A stretch of DNA of 64,000 nt from CBDATA01 sp965215615 (GTDB lineage Bacteria > Acidobacteriota > Vicinamibacteria > Marinacidobacterales > Marinacidobacteraceae), in the NCBI GenBank assembly GCA_965215615.1, contig OZ244068.1, forward strand, positions 310,001 to 374,000. Direction: 5' to 3'. The number at the start of each line of letters is the position of its first letter. Positions within the stretch are counted from its first letter, which is position 1. Positions 8,125-16,774 of this stretch are shown piece by piece. Under the pieces are notes generated by a model, which was given only the letters and a program-made list of their open reading frames with translations, made no database searches and was not told where the DNA came from. A program made the translations under genes and the position numbers.

Positions 8125-9134
8125 CGGCGCGGGAGCCGGACGGCGTCACGGATGCGCTCCATCGTCGTCGCCGCCGCCTCGGCGGCGGTCCGCTGTCCCG
8201 CGGCGAGCACATCCCGGACTTCGTCGGGGCGGGCTTCGTAATGGCGACGGCGGTCGGCGATCGGCTGGGTTTCGGCGACCACATGGTCGGCCAGCGCTTT
8301 CTTGCACTCGATACAGCCGATGCCGGCCGTCCGGCAGCCTTCGGCGGCCCAGCCGCGGGTCTTTTCGTCCGAGAAGATCCGGTGGAGATCGAAGACCGGA
8401 CAGACATCCGGGTTGCCCGGATCCCGAAGCCGCTTGCGGGCCGGGTCGGTCTGCATCGTCTTCAGCTTCTTTCGGACCTCGGGTTCGTCTTCCGCGATGC
8501 CGATCACGTTCCCGAAGCTCTTGGACATCTTCCGCCCATCGGTTCCCGGCAGCCGCGGCGACTCGGTCAGGCGGACCTGAGGCTCCACCAGCACCTCCCC
8601 GAAGAAGGAATTGAAGCGCCGCGCGATCTCGCGGGTCAGTTCGATGTGCGGCTTCTGGTCTTCTCCCACCGGCACGACGGCGGCATCGTAGAGAACGATG
8701 TCCGCCGCCTGCAGGACCGGATAGCCGAGAAACCCGTAGGTGTGGATCTCCCGATCCTTCAGCTCTTTCAGCAGCTCCTTGTAGGTGGGCACCCGCTCCA
8801 GCCAGGGGATCGGGATCACCATCGAAAGCAACAGGTGGAGCTCGGCGTGCTCCTTCACTTCCGACTGCACGAAGAGCGAACAGCGGGCGGGGTCGAGACC
8901 CACCGCCAGCCAGTCCGTCGCGATATCGAGAGTGTTGGCCGGCAGTCCGCTGGTATCCCGGTAGTCGGTGGTGAGCGCGTGCCAGTCCACGACACAGTAG
9001 AAGGCTTCGTAGTCCTCCTGCATCGCAACCCAGTTCCGGTAGGCACCCACCAAATGGCCGAGATGGGATGCCCCGGTGGGCCGCATTCCGGAAAAGAGCC
9101 GCGCTCGCGCAGCTCCGGCCCTTTTTTCCGCCAT
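8121..9134 (-). CDS. trpS: Tryptophanyl-tRNA synthetase
   Basis: 337 residues, class I aminoacyl-tRNA synthetase charging tRNA-Trp. The HIGH-type signature is in PTGASHLGHLVG (about 20-30) and the KMSKS loop is GRKMSKSFGN. The start is the ATG at 9134 (MAEKRAG); the frame runs on upstream but that is a shadow of uvrC. No good Shine-Dalgarno precedes it, and the 18 bases around the start are an exact copy of a segment inside the 3' end of uvrC. It begins 13 bases after the uvrC stop and overlaps scpA by 4 bases. A tryptophanyl synthetase inside a repair/chromosome operon has no obvious functional link. Confidence 0.95.
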   Translation of the reverse strand: MAEKRAGAARARLFSGMRPTGASHLGHLVGAYRNWVAMQEDYEAFYCVVDWHALTTDYRDTSGLPANTLDIATDWLAVGLDPARCSLFVQSEVKEHAELHLLLSMVIPIPWLERVPTYKELLKELKDREIHTYGFLGYPVLQAADIVLYDAAVVPVGEDQKPHIELTREIARRFNSFFGEVLVEPQVRLTESPRLPGTDGRKMSKSFGNVIGIAEDEPEVRKKLKTMQTDPARKRLRDPGNPDVCPVFDLHRIFSDEKTRGWAAEGCRTAGIGCIECKKALADHVVAETQPIADRRRHYEARPDEVRDVLAAGQRTAAEAAATTMERIRDAVRLPRR

Positions 9135-9143
9135 CTGACGGAG
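9126..9143. repeat. 18-bp direct repeat, copy at the trpS start (partner 9256-9273)
   Basis: The 18 bases TTCCGCCATCTGACGGAG occur at 9126-9143, covering the trpS start codon, and again at 9256-9273 within uvrC, where they encode part of LRQMAEA. The two copies are 130 bases apart and identical. This may be a small local duplication that supplied the trpS start region, or chance. Confidence 0.6.
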
Positions 9144-9147
9144 AATT

Positions 9148-10983
9148 CTAGTGAGAAGCCTCCTTATCAGATTCGGCCGGGCCGCTGCCGAAGCGGACTT
9201 TGAGACGGGCGGCGAGCACCGGACCCACGAGGCCCGCGAGATCCTCTTCGGCGGCTTCCGCCATCTGACGGAGGCTCCCGAAACGGGCGAGGACCGCCTT
9301 CCGCCGGCGGGGGCCGATTCCGGGAACCGCATCGAGCGCGGAACCGAGAGTCTGTTGCTTGCGGGTCTTCCGATGGAAGGTGACGGCGAAGCGGTGGGCT
9401 TCGTCCCGGGCCCGCTGGAGCAACTGGAGCGCCGGCGAGCTCCTGTCGAGCCGCAGGGGGCTCCTCTCCGCCGGCAGGAAGATCTCTTCCTCCCGCTTGG
9501 CGAGGCCGATGTGGGGAATGTGCGTGAGGCCGAGATCGTGGAGCGCCGCCGCCGCCGAAGAGAGCTGGCCACGGCCGCCGTCCACCAGGATCAGGTCGGG
9601 AAGTTCCTGCCCTTCGGTGAGCACCCGGCGGTAGCGGCGAAGCACCACCTCGCGCATCGCGGCGAAGTCGTCTGCCTTGCCCCGGACCGTGCGGATCCGG
9701 AAGCGTCGGTAGGCGGAGGGCAGCGGTTCCCCGCGCTCGAAGACCACCATCGAAGCCACCACTTCCCGCCCCTGGAAGTTGGAGATGTCGAACGCCTCGA
9801 TCCTGAGCGGCGGCTCGGGAAGGCCCAGCGCTTCCCGGAGCGCGCCGACCCGGGCATTCGCCTTGCGCCCCGCCTCGCGAAAATCGAGATCGAAGGCGAG
9901 TCGGGCGTTCCGGCAGACCAGATCCACCATTTTCCGGCGAGCGCCCCGGACCGGTGTGAAAATGGAAACCTTGCCGCCGCGCTTTTCGGAAAGCCACTCC
10001 TCGAGAAGCTCCCGGTCGGGGAAATCGAGCGGGCACTCGATGGACGGTGGCGGTGTCCGACCGATTTCGTAGAAACGCTTCATCGCCGACTGGAGCAGAT
10101 CCTGGTCATCGGGGACCATGAGATGCCGGAGGGCGAAGCTGTCCCGGTCCACGACCTTCCCGCCGCGCACCAGGAAAACCTGGAGATGCGCCCGGTCGCC
10201 CTCGCGGTGGTAGCCGAAAACATCCCGCGCCCGCCCGTCGGCAGCCGCCATCTTCTGGCGATCGTTCAACTCGGCCAACATCCGCAGGCTGTCCCGGAGG
10301 CGCGCCGCCTCTTCGAACCGCTCCGCATCCGCTTCCTCTCGCATCCGGCGCGAGAGCGAGGCGGTCAGATCCGCAGTGCGCCCGAGCAGGAAGAGCTTGG
10401 CCTCCTCGGCGGTCCGGCGGTATTCCTCGCGGCTCGTGATGGACGAAACGCAAGGGGCCACGCAGCGGCGGATCTGGTACTGAAGGCAGGGCCGGGGGCG
10501 GCGGCCGTTCAACTGCTCCCGGCAATTCCGGATCCCGAAAAGCCGGTGCGTCAGGCCCATGCTGCGGCGGGCGAGGCTCGCGGGGTACCACGGCCCCGCA
10601 TAGACAGCACCGTCGCTTCCCGCGCCACGGACGATGTGAACCCGGGGGTACTCCTCCTGCATGGTGAGCCGGACCATCGGCGGATTCTTGTCGTCGCGCA
10701 GCAGGACGTTGTAGCGAGGAGAACGGGTCTTGATGAGGTTGTTCTCGAGCAGCAACGCCTCCCGGTCGGAATCGGTCAGTACGACCTCGATGTCCGCAAT
10801 CTTCTCCAGCATCCGCGCGCGCCGGGCATCGGCCGAGGGGGCGCGGAAGTGGGAGAGCACCCGGGCGCGGATCGAACGCGCCTTGCCGACGTACAGGGTC
10901 TCGCCCTCTCCGGACTGGAAGAGATAGACCCCGGACCCGGTGGGAAGCCGGGCAATCTTCGCTTCCAACGCGGTTTTCGGCAC
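9148..10983 (-). CDS. uvrC: Excinuclease ABC subunit C
   Basis: 611 residues, GTG start at 10983 (VPKTALEAKIARLPTGSGVY). UvrC makes the two incisions in nucleotide-excision repair after UvrAB loads it. Domains in order: GIY-YIG nuclease (about 15-95, GVYLF and LYVGKARSI), a cysteine-containing region, a UVR motif (about 200-235), the RNase H-like 5' nuclease with EAFDISNFQG and DLILVDGGRGQL, and a C-terminal helix-hairpin-helix (AVPGIGPRRRKAVL). The usual DISH is DISN here; the conserved histidine in EAHRFAVTFHR is kept. Length and order are normal. A further upstream ATG would add 30 residues that do not fit the family. Confidence 0.95.
   Translation of the reverse strand: MPKTALEAKIARLPTGSGVYLFQSGEGETLYVGKARSIRARVLSHFRAPSADARRARMLEKIADIEVVLTDSDREALLLENNLIKTRSPRYNVLLRDDKNPPMVRLTMQEEYPRVHIVRGAGSDGAVYAGPWYPASLARRSMGLTHRLFGIRNCREQLNGRRPRPCLQYQIRRCVAPCVSSITSREEYRRTAEEAKLFLLGRTADLTASLSRRMREEADAERFEEAARLRDSLRMLAELNDRQKMAAADGRARDVFGYHREGDRAHLQVFLVRGGKVVDRDSFALRHLMVPDDQDLLQSAMKRFYEIGRTPPPSIECPLDFPDRELLEEWLSEKRGGKVSIFTPVRGARRKMVDLVCRNARLAFDLDFREAGRKANARVGALREALGLPEPPLRIEAFDISNFQGREVVASMVVFERGEPLPSAYRRFRIRTVRGKADDFAAMREVVLRRYRRVLTEGQELPDLILVDGGRGQLSSAAAALHDLGLTHIPHIGLAKREEEIFLPAERSPLRLDRSSPALQLLQRARDEAHRFAVTFHRKTRKQQTLGSALDAVPGIGPRRRKAVLARFGSLRQMAEAAEEDLAGLVGPVLAARLKVRFGSGPAESDKEASH
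9256..9273. repeat. 18-bp direct repeat, copy inside uvrC (partner 9126-9143)
   Basis: Second exact copy of the 18-base sequence found at the trpS start; here it is internal coding sequence of the uvrC helix-hairpin-helix region. Confidence 0.6.
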
Positions 10984-11006
10984 GGGTCGAAGTGTAGGAT
11001 GCGCCC

Positions 11007-11978
11007 ATGCATCGAGCGATCCGCGTCCACCGGAACGGAGGGCCGGAAGTCCTCGCCTTCGAATCGGTGGAGTCCAGGACACCCGGCCCCGGCGAAGCGG
11101 CGATTCGCATCGAAGCGGCCGGGGTCAACTTCATAGACATCTACCACCGGACCGGCCTGTACCCGCTCCCGCTTCCCTTCACCCCCGGCGGAGAAGGGGC
11201 GGGGACCGTGGAAGAGGTGGGCGAAGGGGTTTCGGATATCGCTCCCGGAGACCGGGTGGCGTACGTCATGCAGCCAGGGGCCTATTCGGAACGCGCCCTC
11301 GCGCCGGCGGCGAGCCTCGTGAAGTTGAACGACGAGACCTCCGCCACGGTGGCTGCCGCCTCGCTCCTCCAGGGGATGACCGCGCATTACCTGGTGCGAT
11401 CGACCTTCCGGGTGCAGTCGGGACTGCCGGTTCTGGTGCACGCGGCGGCCGGCGGAACCGGATTGCTGCTCTGCCAGATGTGCCGGGCGCTCGGTGCCGA
11501 GGTGTTCGGGACGGTTTCCACCGAGAAGAAGGCGAAAGCGGCACGGGACGCGGGCTGTGACCACGTCATCCGCTATACCGAAGAGGATTTCGAGGAGGCC
11601 ATCCGGGATCAGCTCGGCGGCAACCGGCTCGCAGTCGCCTACGACTCGGTGGGGGTCACCACCTGGGAAAAAAGCCTCCGCCTCCTCCGGCCCCGCGGCA
11701 TGCTGGTCCTCTACGGACAATCCGCGGGACCGGTCCCCCCCATCGAGCCGGGGCGGCTCGCGAGCGCCGGATCCCTGTTCCTCACCCGCCCCACCCTCGG
11801 CCACTACATCCAGACCCCCGACGAACTGCGCTGGCGGGCGGGCGAGGTCCTCGGCGGAATCGCCGAAGGCCGCCTGAAGCTCACCATCGACCGGGAGCTG
11901 CCGCTCTCGGAAGCGGCACAAGCGCACCGCCTGCTCGAAAGCCGCGCCACCTCGGGAAAGCTGGTCCTCCGACCCTGA
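11007..11978 (+). CDS. NADPH:quinone oxidoreductase-type medium-chain dehydrogenase
   Basis: 323 residues, zinc-independent quinone reductase branch of the medium-chain dehydrogenase/reductase superfamily. The N-terminal GroES-like domain holds the signature AAGVNFIDIYHRTGLYP; the Rossmann domain has VHAAAGGTGLLLCQM (about 142-156), the NADPH-binding loop of Qor enzymes. It lacks the zinc-binding cysteines of alcohol dehydrogenases. Likely cytosolic one- or two-electron reduction of quinones. Divergent from uvrC with only 23 bases between start codons, so their promoters must overlap the coding ends. Full length. Confidence 0.9.
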   Translation: MHRAIRVHRNGGPEVLAFESVESRTPGPGEAAIRIEAAGVNFIDIYHRTGLYPLPLPFTPGGEGAGTVEEVGEGVSDIAPGDRVAYVMQPGAYSERALAPAASLVKLNDETSATVAAASLLQGMTAHYLVRSTFRVQSGLPVLVHAAAGGTGLLLCQMCRALGAEVFGTVSTEKKAKAARDAGCDHVIRYTEEDFEEAIRDQLGGNRLAVAYDSVGVTTWEKSLRLLRPRGMLVLYGQSAGPVPPIEPGRLASAGSLFLTRPTLGHYIQTPDELRWRAGEVLGGIAEGRLKLTIDRELPLSEAAQAHRLLESRATSGKLVLRP

Positions 11979-12090
11979 ACTCCGCTGCATGTCCGCCAAT
12001 CGGCCAACCCGGAACGGGGTCCGTAACATCCGTACCCGCCGAGGCGCGCCCTTCGCCCGCATCCTCCCTCCCACAAATCCCAAGCCTCAG

Positions 12091-12174
12091 GACTGGCTCG
12101 GCTGCATGCGTGGCACGGGACACATCGTCTCGCCGGTGACGAAACCCGAGGAATGGGAAGTTCTGCGACGCTGA
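12091..12174 (+). pseudogene. Possible 3' remnant of a Phd/YefM-type antitoxin gene
   Basis: The 208 bases between the oxidoreductase and glcF contain a frame ending in DWLGCMRGTGHIVSPVTKP, then EEWEVLRR and a stop. This resembles the C-terminus of Phd/YefM-family antitoxins, where a CMKG-type motif, an isoleucine-rich strand, SP and a D/E-E-W-E pattern close the protein. Upstream, the frame loses any resemblance and there is no DNA-binding domain, and no PIN or RelE toxin follows. I read it as the tail of a decayed toxin-antitoxin locus. The match is short and judged by eye, so it could be coincidence. Confidence 0.35.
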
Positions 12175-12186
12175 CCCGCAGTCCGA

Positions 12187-13488
12187 TCAGGTCGTATCGC
12201 GTCCGGCGGTATCCGGCCCTTCCCGGCGGTAGGCATCGGCGAGGAGCTCCACCGGGTGGGCCACTTCGGCGGCGAGTCCGGCGCGACGGACACCCTCGGC
12301 GAGCTGGAGGTGGCAGCCGATGTTCCCGGTGGCGATGAGATCGGGGCGGACAGGCGCGATGTTCGCCATCTTGCGGTCGAGGATCGCCATCGAGGTCTCG
12401 CGCCGCGTGACGTTGTAGATCCCGGCGCTGCCGCAACACCGTTCCGGGTCGCGAACCGTCACGACCTCCACACCGGGAAGCGCCGACAGCAGGCGAAGCG
12501 GCTGTTCCCGGACCTGCTGGGCGTGGAAGAGGTGGCAGGGCGCGTCATACACCACTCGCTGCGGTTCCTCGCACGGAGACGCTCCCGGCACTTCGAAGCC
12601 CTCGTCGGCGAGAAAAGCCGAGATGTCCCGGACCCGCTCCCCGAAGTCATGGGCCTCGTCGCCAGCAAGCAGTTCCCCCGCCTCGGAAAGCGCGGCACCA
12701 CAGCCGGCGGCGGTGGTGAGAATCGGGATTCCGGGCGGAAAGGCACGGAGATTCCGGCGCATGAGTCGCCGCGCCATGTCCGGGAGCCCGGCGTGGAGGT
12801 GGAGCGCGCCGCAGCAGGCCTCTCCCGCCGGGCTGACCACCTCCCAGCCGTTTCGGGTCAGCGCCCGGGCCGCGGCGAATGAGGTCTCGGGACGAAGGTG
12901 GGGCGCGACACACCCCTGAAAGAGCGCCACCCGCCCTCGCCGGGCTCCGGTCGGCGAGCTGCGGCGGGGCAGATGCCGGCGAGGGGGAATGTCCGGAAGC
13001 AGGCGCTCACCGGCGGCAAGCGCCGGGGACACCGCGGGAAGGACACGGCGCGCGAGACGCCGGAGCCCTGCCCCGCCCGAAAGCCGCAACAGCGCCATCA
13101 CCGATGCCAGCACCCGGGGGCGCGCCACGATCTGCCCGAGCACGGCGCGCCGCAGGAACCGGACGATCCATTTCTCGCTGCGCTCCTCGGTCACGATGCC
13201 ACGCGCGCCTTCGACGATGGCTCCGACCCGAACTCCGGCCGGGCAGACCGTCTCGCAGCCCCGGCAAGCGAGACACTCGTAGAGCTCTTCGGCGAGCCCC
13301 GCACCCGGCTCGAGCCGTCCCTCGAGGACCGCCCGGGCGTTGAAAACCTGGCCGCGCGGCGCGAGCGACTCCCGGGGAGCGTTCTCGTAAGCCGGGCACG
13401 CCGGGAGGCAGAGCCCGCAATGCACGCAGGCGAGCGTCTGCTCGTAGAGCTCCCGGTGCTTTTCGTTGAGCGGAAGGGGAACGGGCAT
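12187..13488 (-). CDS. glcF: Glycolate oxidase iron-sulfur subunit
   Basis: 433 residues. Two 4Fe-4S clusters are predicted from CVHCGLCLPACP (C21, C24, C27, C31) and CLACRGCETVCP (C72, C75, C78, C82). Two cysteine-rich CCG domains follow, recognisable at CCGALH and CCGSAG. GlcF passes electrons from the flavin subunits GlcD/GlcE to the quinone pool during oxidation of glycolate to glyoxylate. The start is the ATG at 13488 (MPVPLPLNEKHRELYEQTL), 2 bases after the glcE stop; the frame is open upstream but those residues are shadow. Last gene of the glcDEF operon. Confidence 0.93.
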   Translation of the reverse strand: MPVPLPLNEKHRELYEQTLACVHCGLCLPACPAYENAPRESLAPRGQVFNARAVLEGRLEPGAGLAEELYECLACRGCETVCPAGVRVGAIVEGARGIVTEERSEKWIVRFLRRAVLGQIVARPRVLASVMALLRLSGGAGLRRLARRVLPAVSPALAAGERLLPDIPPRRHLPRRSSPTGARRGRVALFQGCVAPHLRPETSFAAARALTRNGWEVVSPAGEACCGALHLHAGLPDMARRLMRRNLRAFPPGIPILTTAAGCGAALSEAGELLAGDEAHDFGERVRDISAFLADEGFEVPGASPCEEPQRVVYDAPCHLFHAQQVREQPLRLLSALPGVEVVTVRDPERCCGSAGIYNVTRRETSMAILDRKMANIAPVRPDLIATGNIGCHLQLAEGVRRAGLAAEVAHPVELLADAYRREGPDTAGRDTT

Positions 13489-13490
13489 GG

Positions 13491-14651
13491 TCAACGAGTC
13501 CAGGGAAACCGGCCCGGAGCGAGGGTATCCCGCGGATCGAGCGCGATCCGGATCCTCCTCATGAGCGCGGCGGCAGGCGCTTTCGGGTGAGGATGAAACA
13601 CCTCCCCGGGCACCATGCCGGGAGGGGATGTTTCCACAACCAGCGAAAGGCCGTCCTCTTCGCGCGCTGCCGCGAGGGCCTCCGGCAGGCAATCCGGGGG
13701 AATCACCGCGAAGGCGCGGCCCACATCGGGAAGCGCGAGCGTCGGCCCGATCGTCGCAAAGCTCGACGCGGCCCGAAGCACGGCCGTCCGGCTGCCGGCT
13801 CCTCGAAGGCCGTGCCCCTCGAGCTTCCGAGGCGCAGCCACCGGAAAGTCCCGCGCGGCGGCCCAGAAACGCTCCGCCGCGGGCGACGCGAGAAGCAAGC
13901 CGTCCCCTCCAGCCTCGACTTCCTCGCGGAGACCTTCGAACCGCATCACCAGAACGAAGCCCTCGTGGTCGGGCAATCCGGGAAGACCGGTGCCCGGCGA
14001 CACCACCGCCATCGCCTCGGGCAGCAGTTCACCTGCTTCGACCACCCGGCTGACGAAATCCTCGACAGAGCCCTCCGGCGGCAGAAGCAGAAAGGTCGAG
14101 CGCGATGCCTCGGGCAGCGCCCGGAGGCGAAGCGCGACCCGGGTGAGCACTCCGAGTGTCCCGAGAGACCCGGTGAAAAGCCGCCCCAGTTCGTAGCCGG
14201 TCACGTTCTTGACCACCCGGCCCCCGGAGCGGACGAGCGCACCGTCCCCGAGGACCGCCCGGAACCCGAGGAGAAGGTCGCCGGGTCGCGCTCCCGGTGC
14301 CCGCCGCAAGCCGGTCTCGCCGGCCGCGATCACGCCGCCGAGGGTGGCGAGATCGGGAAGCGGCGGGTCGAGAGGTGCGAATTGCCGCGTCGGTGCGAGC
14401 TCCCGATTCAGTTCCGCCACCGGAGTTCCGGCCCAGGCCTCGACGGTGAAGTCCTCCCGGTGGTGCTCGAGGATGCCCCGGAGGCCGCCGGTCCTGATCT
14501 TCAGATCCACCCGGTCGGGCGGAGCGCCGAGGCCGGCGCGCGTTCCCCCGCCCTCCACCACCACCCGGCGGCCTTCCGCCGAAGCCGTGCCGAGAGCCGC
14601 AACGATCCCGGCCTCGTCGGGAGGTTCGAGAACCGGCGGTTTCAGATCCAC
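13491..14651 (-). CDS. glcE: Glycolate oxidase FAD-binding subunit GlcE
   Basis: 386 residues with a PCMH-type FAD-binding domain: VVVEGGGTRAGLG near residue 30 and the later GLRRAPGARPGDLLLGFRAV and VKNVTGYELGRLFTGSLGTLG segments typical of GlcE. Works with GlcD and GlcF in glycolate oxidation; GlcE is shorter and more divergent than GlcD, as usual. It overlaps the end of glcD by 10 bases. Confidence 0.92.
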   Translation of the reverse strand: MDLKPPVLEPPDEAGIVAALGTASAEGRRVVVEGGGTRAGLGAPPDRVDLKIRTGGLRGILEHHREDFTVEAWAGTPVAELNRELAPTRQFAPLDPPLPDLATLGGVIAAGETGLRRAPGARPGDLLLGFRAVLGDGALVRSGGRVVKNVTGYELGRLFTGSLGTLGVLTRVALRLRALPEASRSTFLLLPPEGSVEDFVSRVVEAGELLPEAMAVVSPGTGLPGLPDHEGFVLVMRFEGLREEVEAGGDGLLLASPAAERFWAAARDFPVAAPRKLEGHGLRGAGSRTAVLRAASSFATIGPTLALPDVGRAFAVIPPDCLPEALAAAREEDGLSLVVETSPPGMVPGEVFHPHPKAPAAALMRRIRIALDPRDTLAPGRFPWTR

Positions 14652-16084
14652 ATCCCTGGCGCAGCCGCCGCCCGACCAGGGACGAACCCTTCGCCACAGC
14701 CGCCGCCCTGCGGCAGGACCTTGCCCGGGTTCAGCAAGCTCTCCCGGTTCCAGGCATCCCGGATGCGCTCCATGGCGGCGATGTCCTCTTTTTCGAACAT
14801 CAGCGGCAGGAGATCCCGCTTCTCGATGCCGACACCGTGCTCGCCGGAAAGGACTCCGCCGAAACGCACGCAGAGTTCGAGAAGCTCGTGGCTGGCCCGG
14901 AGCACGCGCTTTTTCTCCTCCGGATCACGGCCGTCGTACGAAATGCAGGGGTGCAGGTTCCCGTCCCCGGCATGGAAGACGTTGGCGACGCGGATCCGGT
15001 TTCGCTCCGCGATCCGCTCCACTTCCGCGATCACCTCGGGGAGAGCCGAACGGGGCACCACACCGTCCTGCACGTAGATGTCGGTGGAAATCCGCCCCAT
15101 CGCCCCGAAAGCGGCCTTTCGTCCCAACCAGAGCCGCTCCCGCTCTCTCGCGTCGCGGGCGAAGCGAATCTCGAGCGCTCCGCACTCGCCGAGAGCCCGC
15201 TCCACCTCCTTCCGCTGACGTTCCACCACCGGGCCGGCCCCGTCGAGCTCCACCAGCAGGACCGCCCCCGCATCCCGCGGATATCCGGCCCCGATCCCGG
15301 CCTCCACGACCTCGATGGCCTTCTGGTCGAGCATTTCCATGGCGACCGGGGTAACCCCCCGGGAGACGATCCGGGAGACCGCCTCGCACGCGGGAACCAG
15401 ACCGGCGAAAGGCGCGAGCAGGGTCACCACCTCCTCCGGGACCGGAAGCAGCCGCACGGTCGCTTCGGTGGCGATCCCGAAGGTGCCTTCCGAGCCGATG
15501 AACAGGCCAAGCAGGTCGAATCCGGGATCTCCCTCGGTGAAGCACGCGATCTCTCCGTCGTCCAGCACGACAGTGACGGAGAGGATGTGGGCGGATGTCG
15601 CTCCCAGCTTGAGGCAGTGGGGGCCGCCGGAGTTCTCGGCGATGTTCCCTCCAAGAGTGCACGCCGACTGGCTGGAGGGGTCCGGCGCGAAGAACAATCC
15701 GTGAGAGGCGGCGGCCCTCGAAATCTCCAGATTCACCACACCGGCCTGGCAGCGGGCAGCCCGCTCTTCGGGGAGAACCTCGAGCACCTGGTTCATGGCG
15801 GCGAGAGAGATCACGACTCCCCCCCCGATCGGCGTGGCCCCGCCGGAAAGGCCGGTTCCGGCTCCACGAGCGGTGAAGGGAACCCCGAGGCGGGAGGCTG
15901 TCCGGACGATGAGAGCAACTTCTTCGGTGGAGCGGGGAAGGGCCACCGCCTCCGGACAGGAGCGGTAGGCGGTGCTCCCGTCGCATTCGTAGGGAAGCAC
16001 CTGCTCCTTTCGCAGAAGGAACCGATTCCCGAGCAGCGGGCCGAGCTCGGCGGCGAGGGATTCCAGCAGGGAAAGACCGGTCAC
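14642..16084 (-). CDS. glcD: Glycolate oxidase FAD-linked subunit GlcD
   Basis: 480 residues. The N-terminal FAD-binding PCMH domain shows TARGAGTGLSGGATPIGGG (about 70-90) and LGGNIAENSGGPHC; the C-terminal FAD-linked oxidase domain has FHAGDGNLHP and GEHGVGIEKRDLLP. This is the catalytic subunit that oxidises glycolate (or D-lactate) in bacteria that salvage phosphoglycolate or feed on glycolate. The adjacent glcE and glcF make the glycolate assignment better than D-lactate dehydrogenase. First gene of the operon, divergent from yjbQ with 84 bases between the starts; no GlcC-type regulator is near. Confidence 0.93.
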   Translation of the reverse strand: MTGLSLLESLAAELGPLLGNRFLLRKEQVLPYECDGSTAYRSCPEAVALPRSTEEVALIVRTASRLGVPFTARGAGTGLSGGATPIGGGVVISLAAMNQVLEVLPEERAARCQAGVVNLEISRAAASHGLFFAPDPSSQSACTLGGNIAENSGGPHCLKLGATSAHILSVTVVLDDGEIACFTEGDPGFDLLGLFIGSEGTFGIATEATVRLLPVPEEVVTLLAPFAGLVPACEAVSRIVSRGVTPVAMEMLDQKAIEVVEAGIGAGYPRDAGAVLLVELDGAGPVVERQRKEVERALGECGALEIRFARDARERERLWLGRKAAFGAMGRISTDIYVQDGVVPRSALPEVIAEVERIAERNRIRVANVFHAGDGNLHPCISYDGRDPEEKKRVLRASHELLELCVRFGGVLSGEHGVGIEKRDLLPLMFEKEDIAAMERIRDAWNRESLLNPGKVLPQGGGCGEGFVPGRAAAAPGMWI

Positions 16085-16130
16085 CGGGTGGGGGTTGCTT
16101 TTTGCATTTGCAAGGCTGATAGACTGCCGA

Positions 16131-16151
16131 CTCGGTTGTTCTTCAGCCGAG
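16131..16151 (+). promoter_or_regulatory. Leader hairpin abutting the yjbQ Shine-Dalgarno
   Basis: CTCGGTTG (16131-16138) pairs with CAGCCGAG (16144-16151), an 8-bp stem with one G-T wobble and a 5-base loop. It ends directly at AAGGAG (16152-16157), the yjbQ ribosome-binding site, without covering it. It might stabilise the mRNA 5' end or affect ribosome entry; no known riboswitch is recognised. Confidence 0.35.
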
Positions 16152-16168
16152 AAGGAGCTTAATTGAAC

Positions 16169-16669
16169 ATGTCAGTCACCGGAACAGTCACCCTCGCGCC
16201 CAAGAAGGCCGAGGAGAGGAACTTCGACCTCCAGGGGGAGATGAAAGTGATGGCCCGTACCTTCCGGGTGGTCACCGAGTCTCGGGTGGAGCTCCAGAAC
16301 ATCAACCAGAAGGTGCGCGAGCACGTGCGGAAGTCCGGCATCCGGGCGGGATTCCTCGTGCTCTCCACCCTGCACACCACCACGGCGCTCTTCCTCAACG
16401 AGTTCCAGGCGGCCCTGATGGCCGATCTGAACGAGTTCCTCGAGCGGATGGTCGAGGCGGATGCCGGCCACCTCCACAACTGCGAGGATGTCTCCGACTG
16501 CGAGCGCAAGAACGCAGCCGCCCACCTCCGTGCGACGTTGCTCGGCAACAACGTCACGATCCCGATCCAGGAAGGCGAGCTGAGCCTCGGCCAGTGGCAG
16601 AGCGTGCTCTTCGCCGAGCTCGACGGGCCGCGGAAGCGGACGGTGACCGCCCAGATCATCGGTATCTGA
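16169..16669 (+). CDS. YjbQ/UPF0047 family protein
   Basis: 166 residues from the ATG at 16169; AAGGAG lies 11 bases upstream. A TTG two codons earlier (16163) is also possible. The family signatures are present: STLHTTTALFLNE (about 66-78) and the C-terminal IQEGELSLGQWQS followed by ELDGPRKRTV. UPF0047 proteins are small trimeric enzymes with a conserved histidine/aspartate pocket; some members show weak thiamine-phosphate synthase activity in vitro, but the physiological role is unsettled. The region around DVSDCERKNAAAHLRATLLGN differs from the common NAHAHL motif, with an alanine replacing the first histidine. It stands alone and is followed by a strong terminator. Confidence 0.88.
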   Translation: MSVTGTVTLAPKKAEERNFDLQGEMKVMARTFRVVTESRVELQNINQKVREHVRKSGIRAGFLVLSTLHTTTALFLNEFQAALMADLNEFLERMVEADAGHLHNCEDVSDCERKNAAAHLRATLLGNNVTIPIQEGELSLGQWQSVLFAELDGPRKRTVTAQIIGI

Positions 16670-16715
16670 CCATCGGGATCTGTACCGTCGGAACCTGACG
16701 ATTCCGGCGGATCGC

Positions 16716-16751
16716 GCCCCCGCCGCTTCGATATGGCGGCGGGGGCTTTTT
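16716..16751 (+). terminator. Rho-independent terminator after yjbQ
   Basis: A perfect 11-bp stem GCCCCCGCCGC (16716-16726) / GCGGCGGGGGC (16736-16746) with a 9-base loop is followed by TTTTT (16747-16751). It sits between the convergent yjbQ and PPOX genes and reads in the yjbQ direction. It is the clearest intrinsic terminator in the window. Confidence 0.9.
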
Positions 16752-16774
16752 GCGTCCCCTGTTTGCGTCCTCTG

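Noticed and set aside
9151..11136. 660-codon frame opposite uvrC
   Set aside because: Shadow of uvrC; no recognisable domain and no ribosome-binding site.
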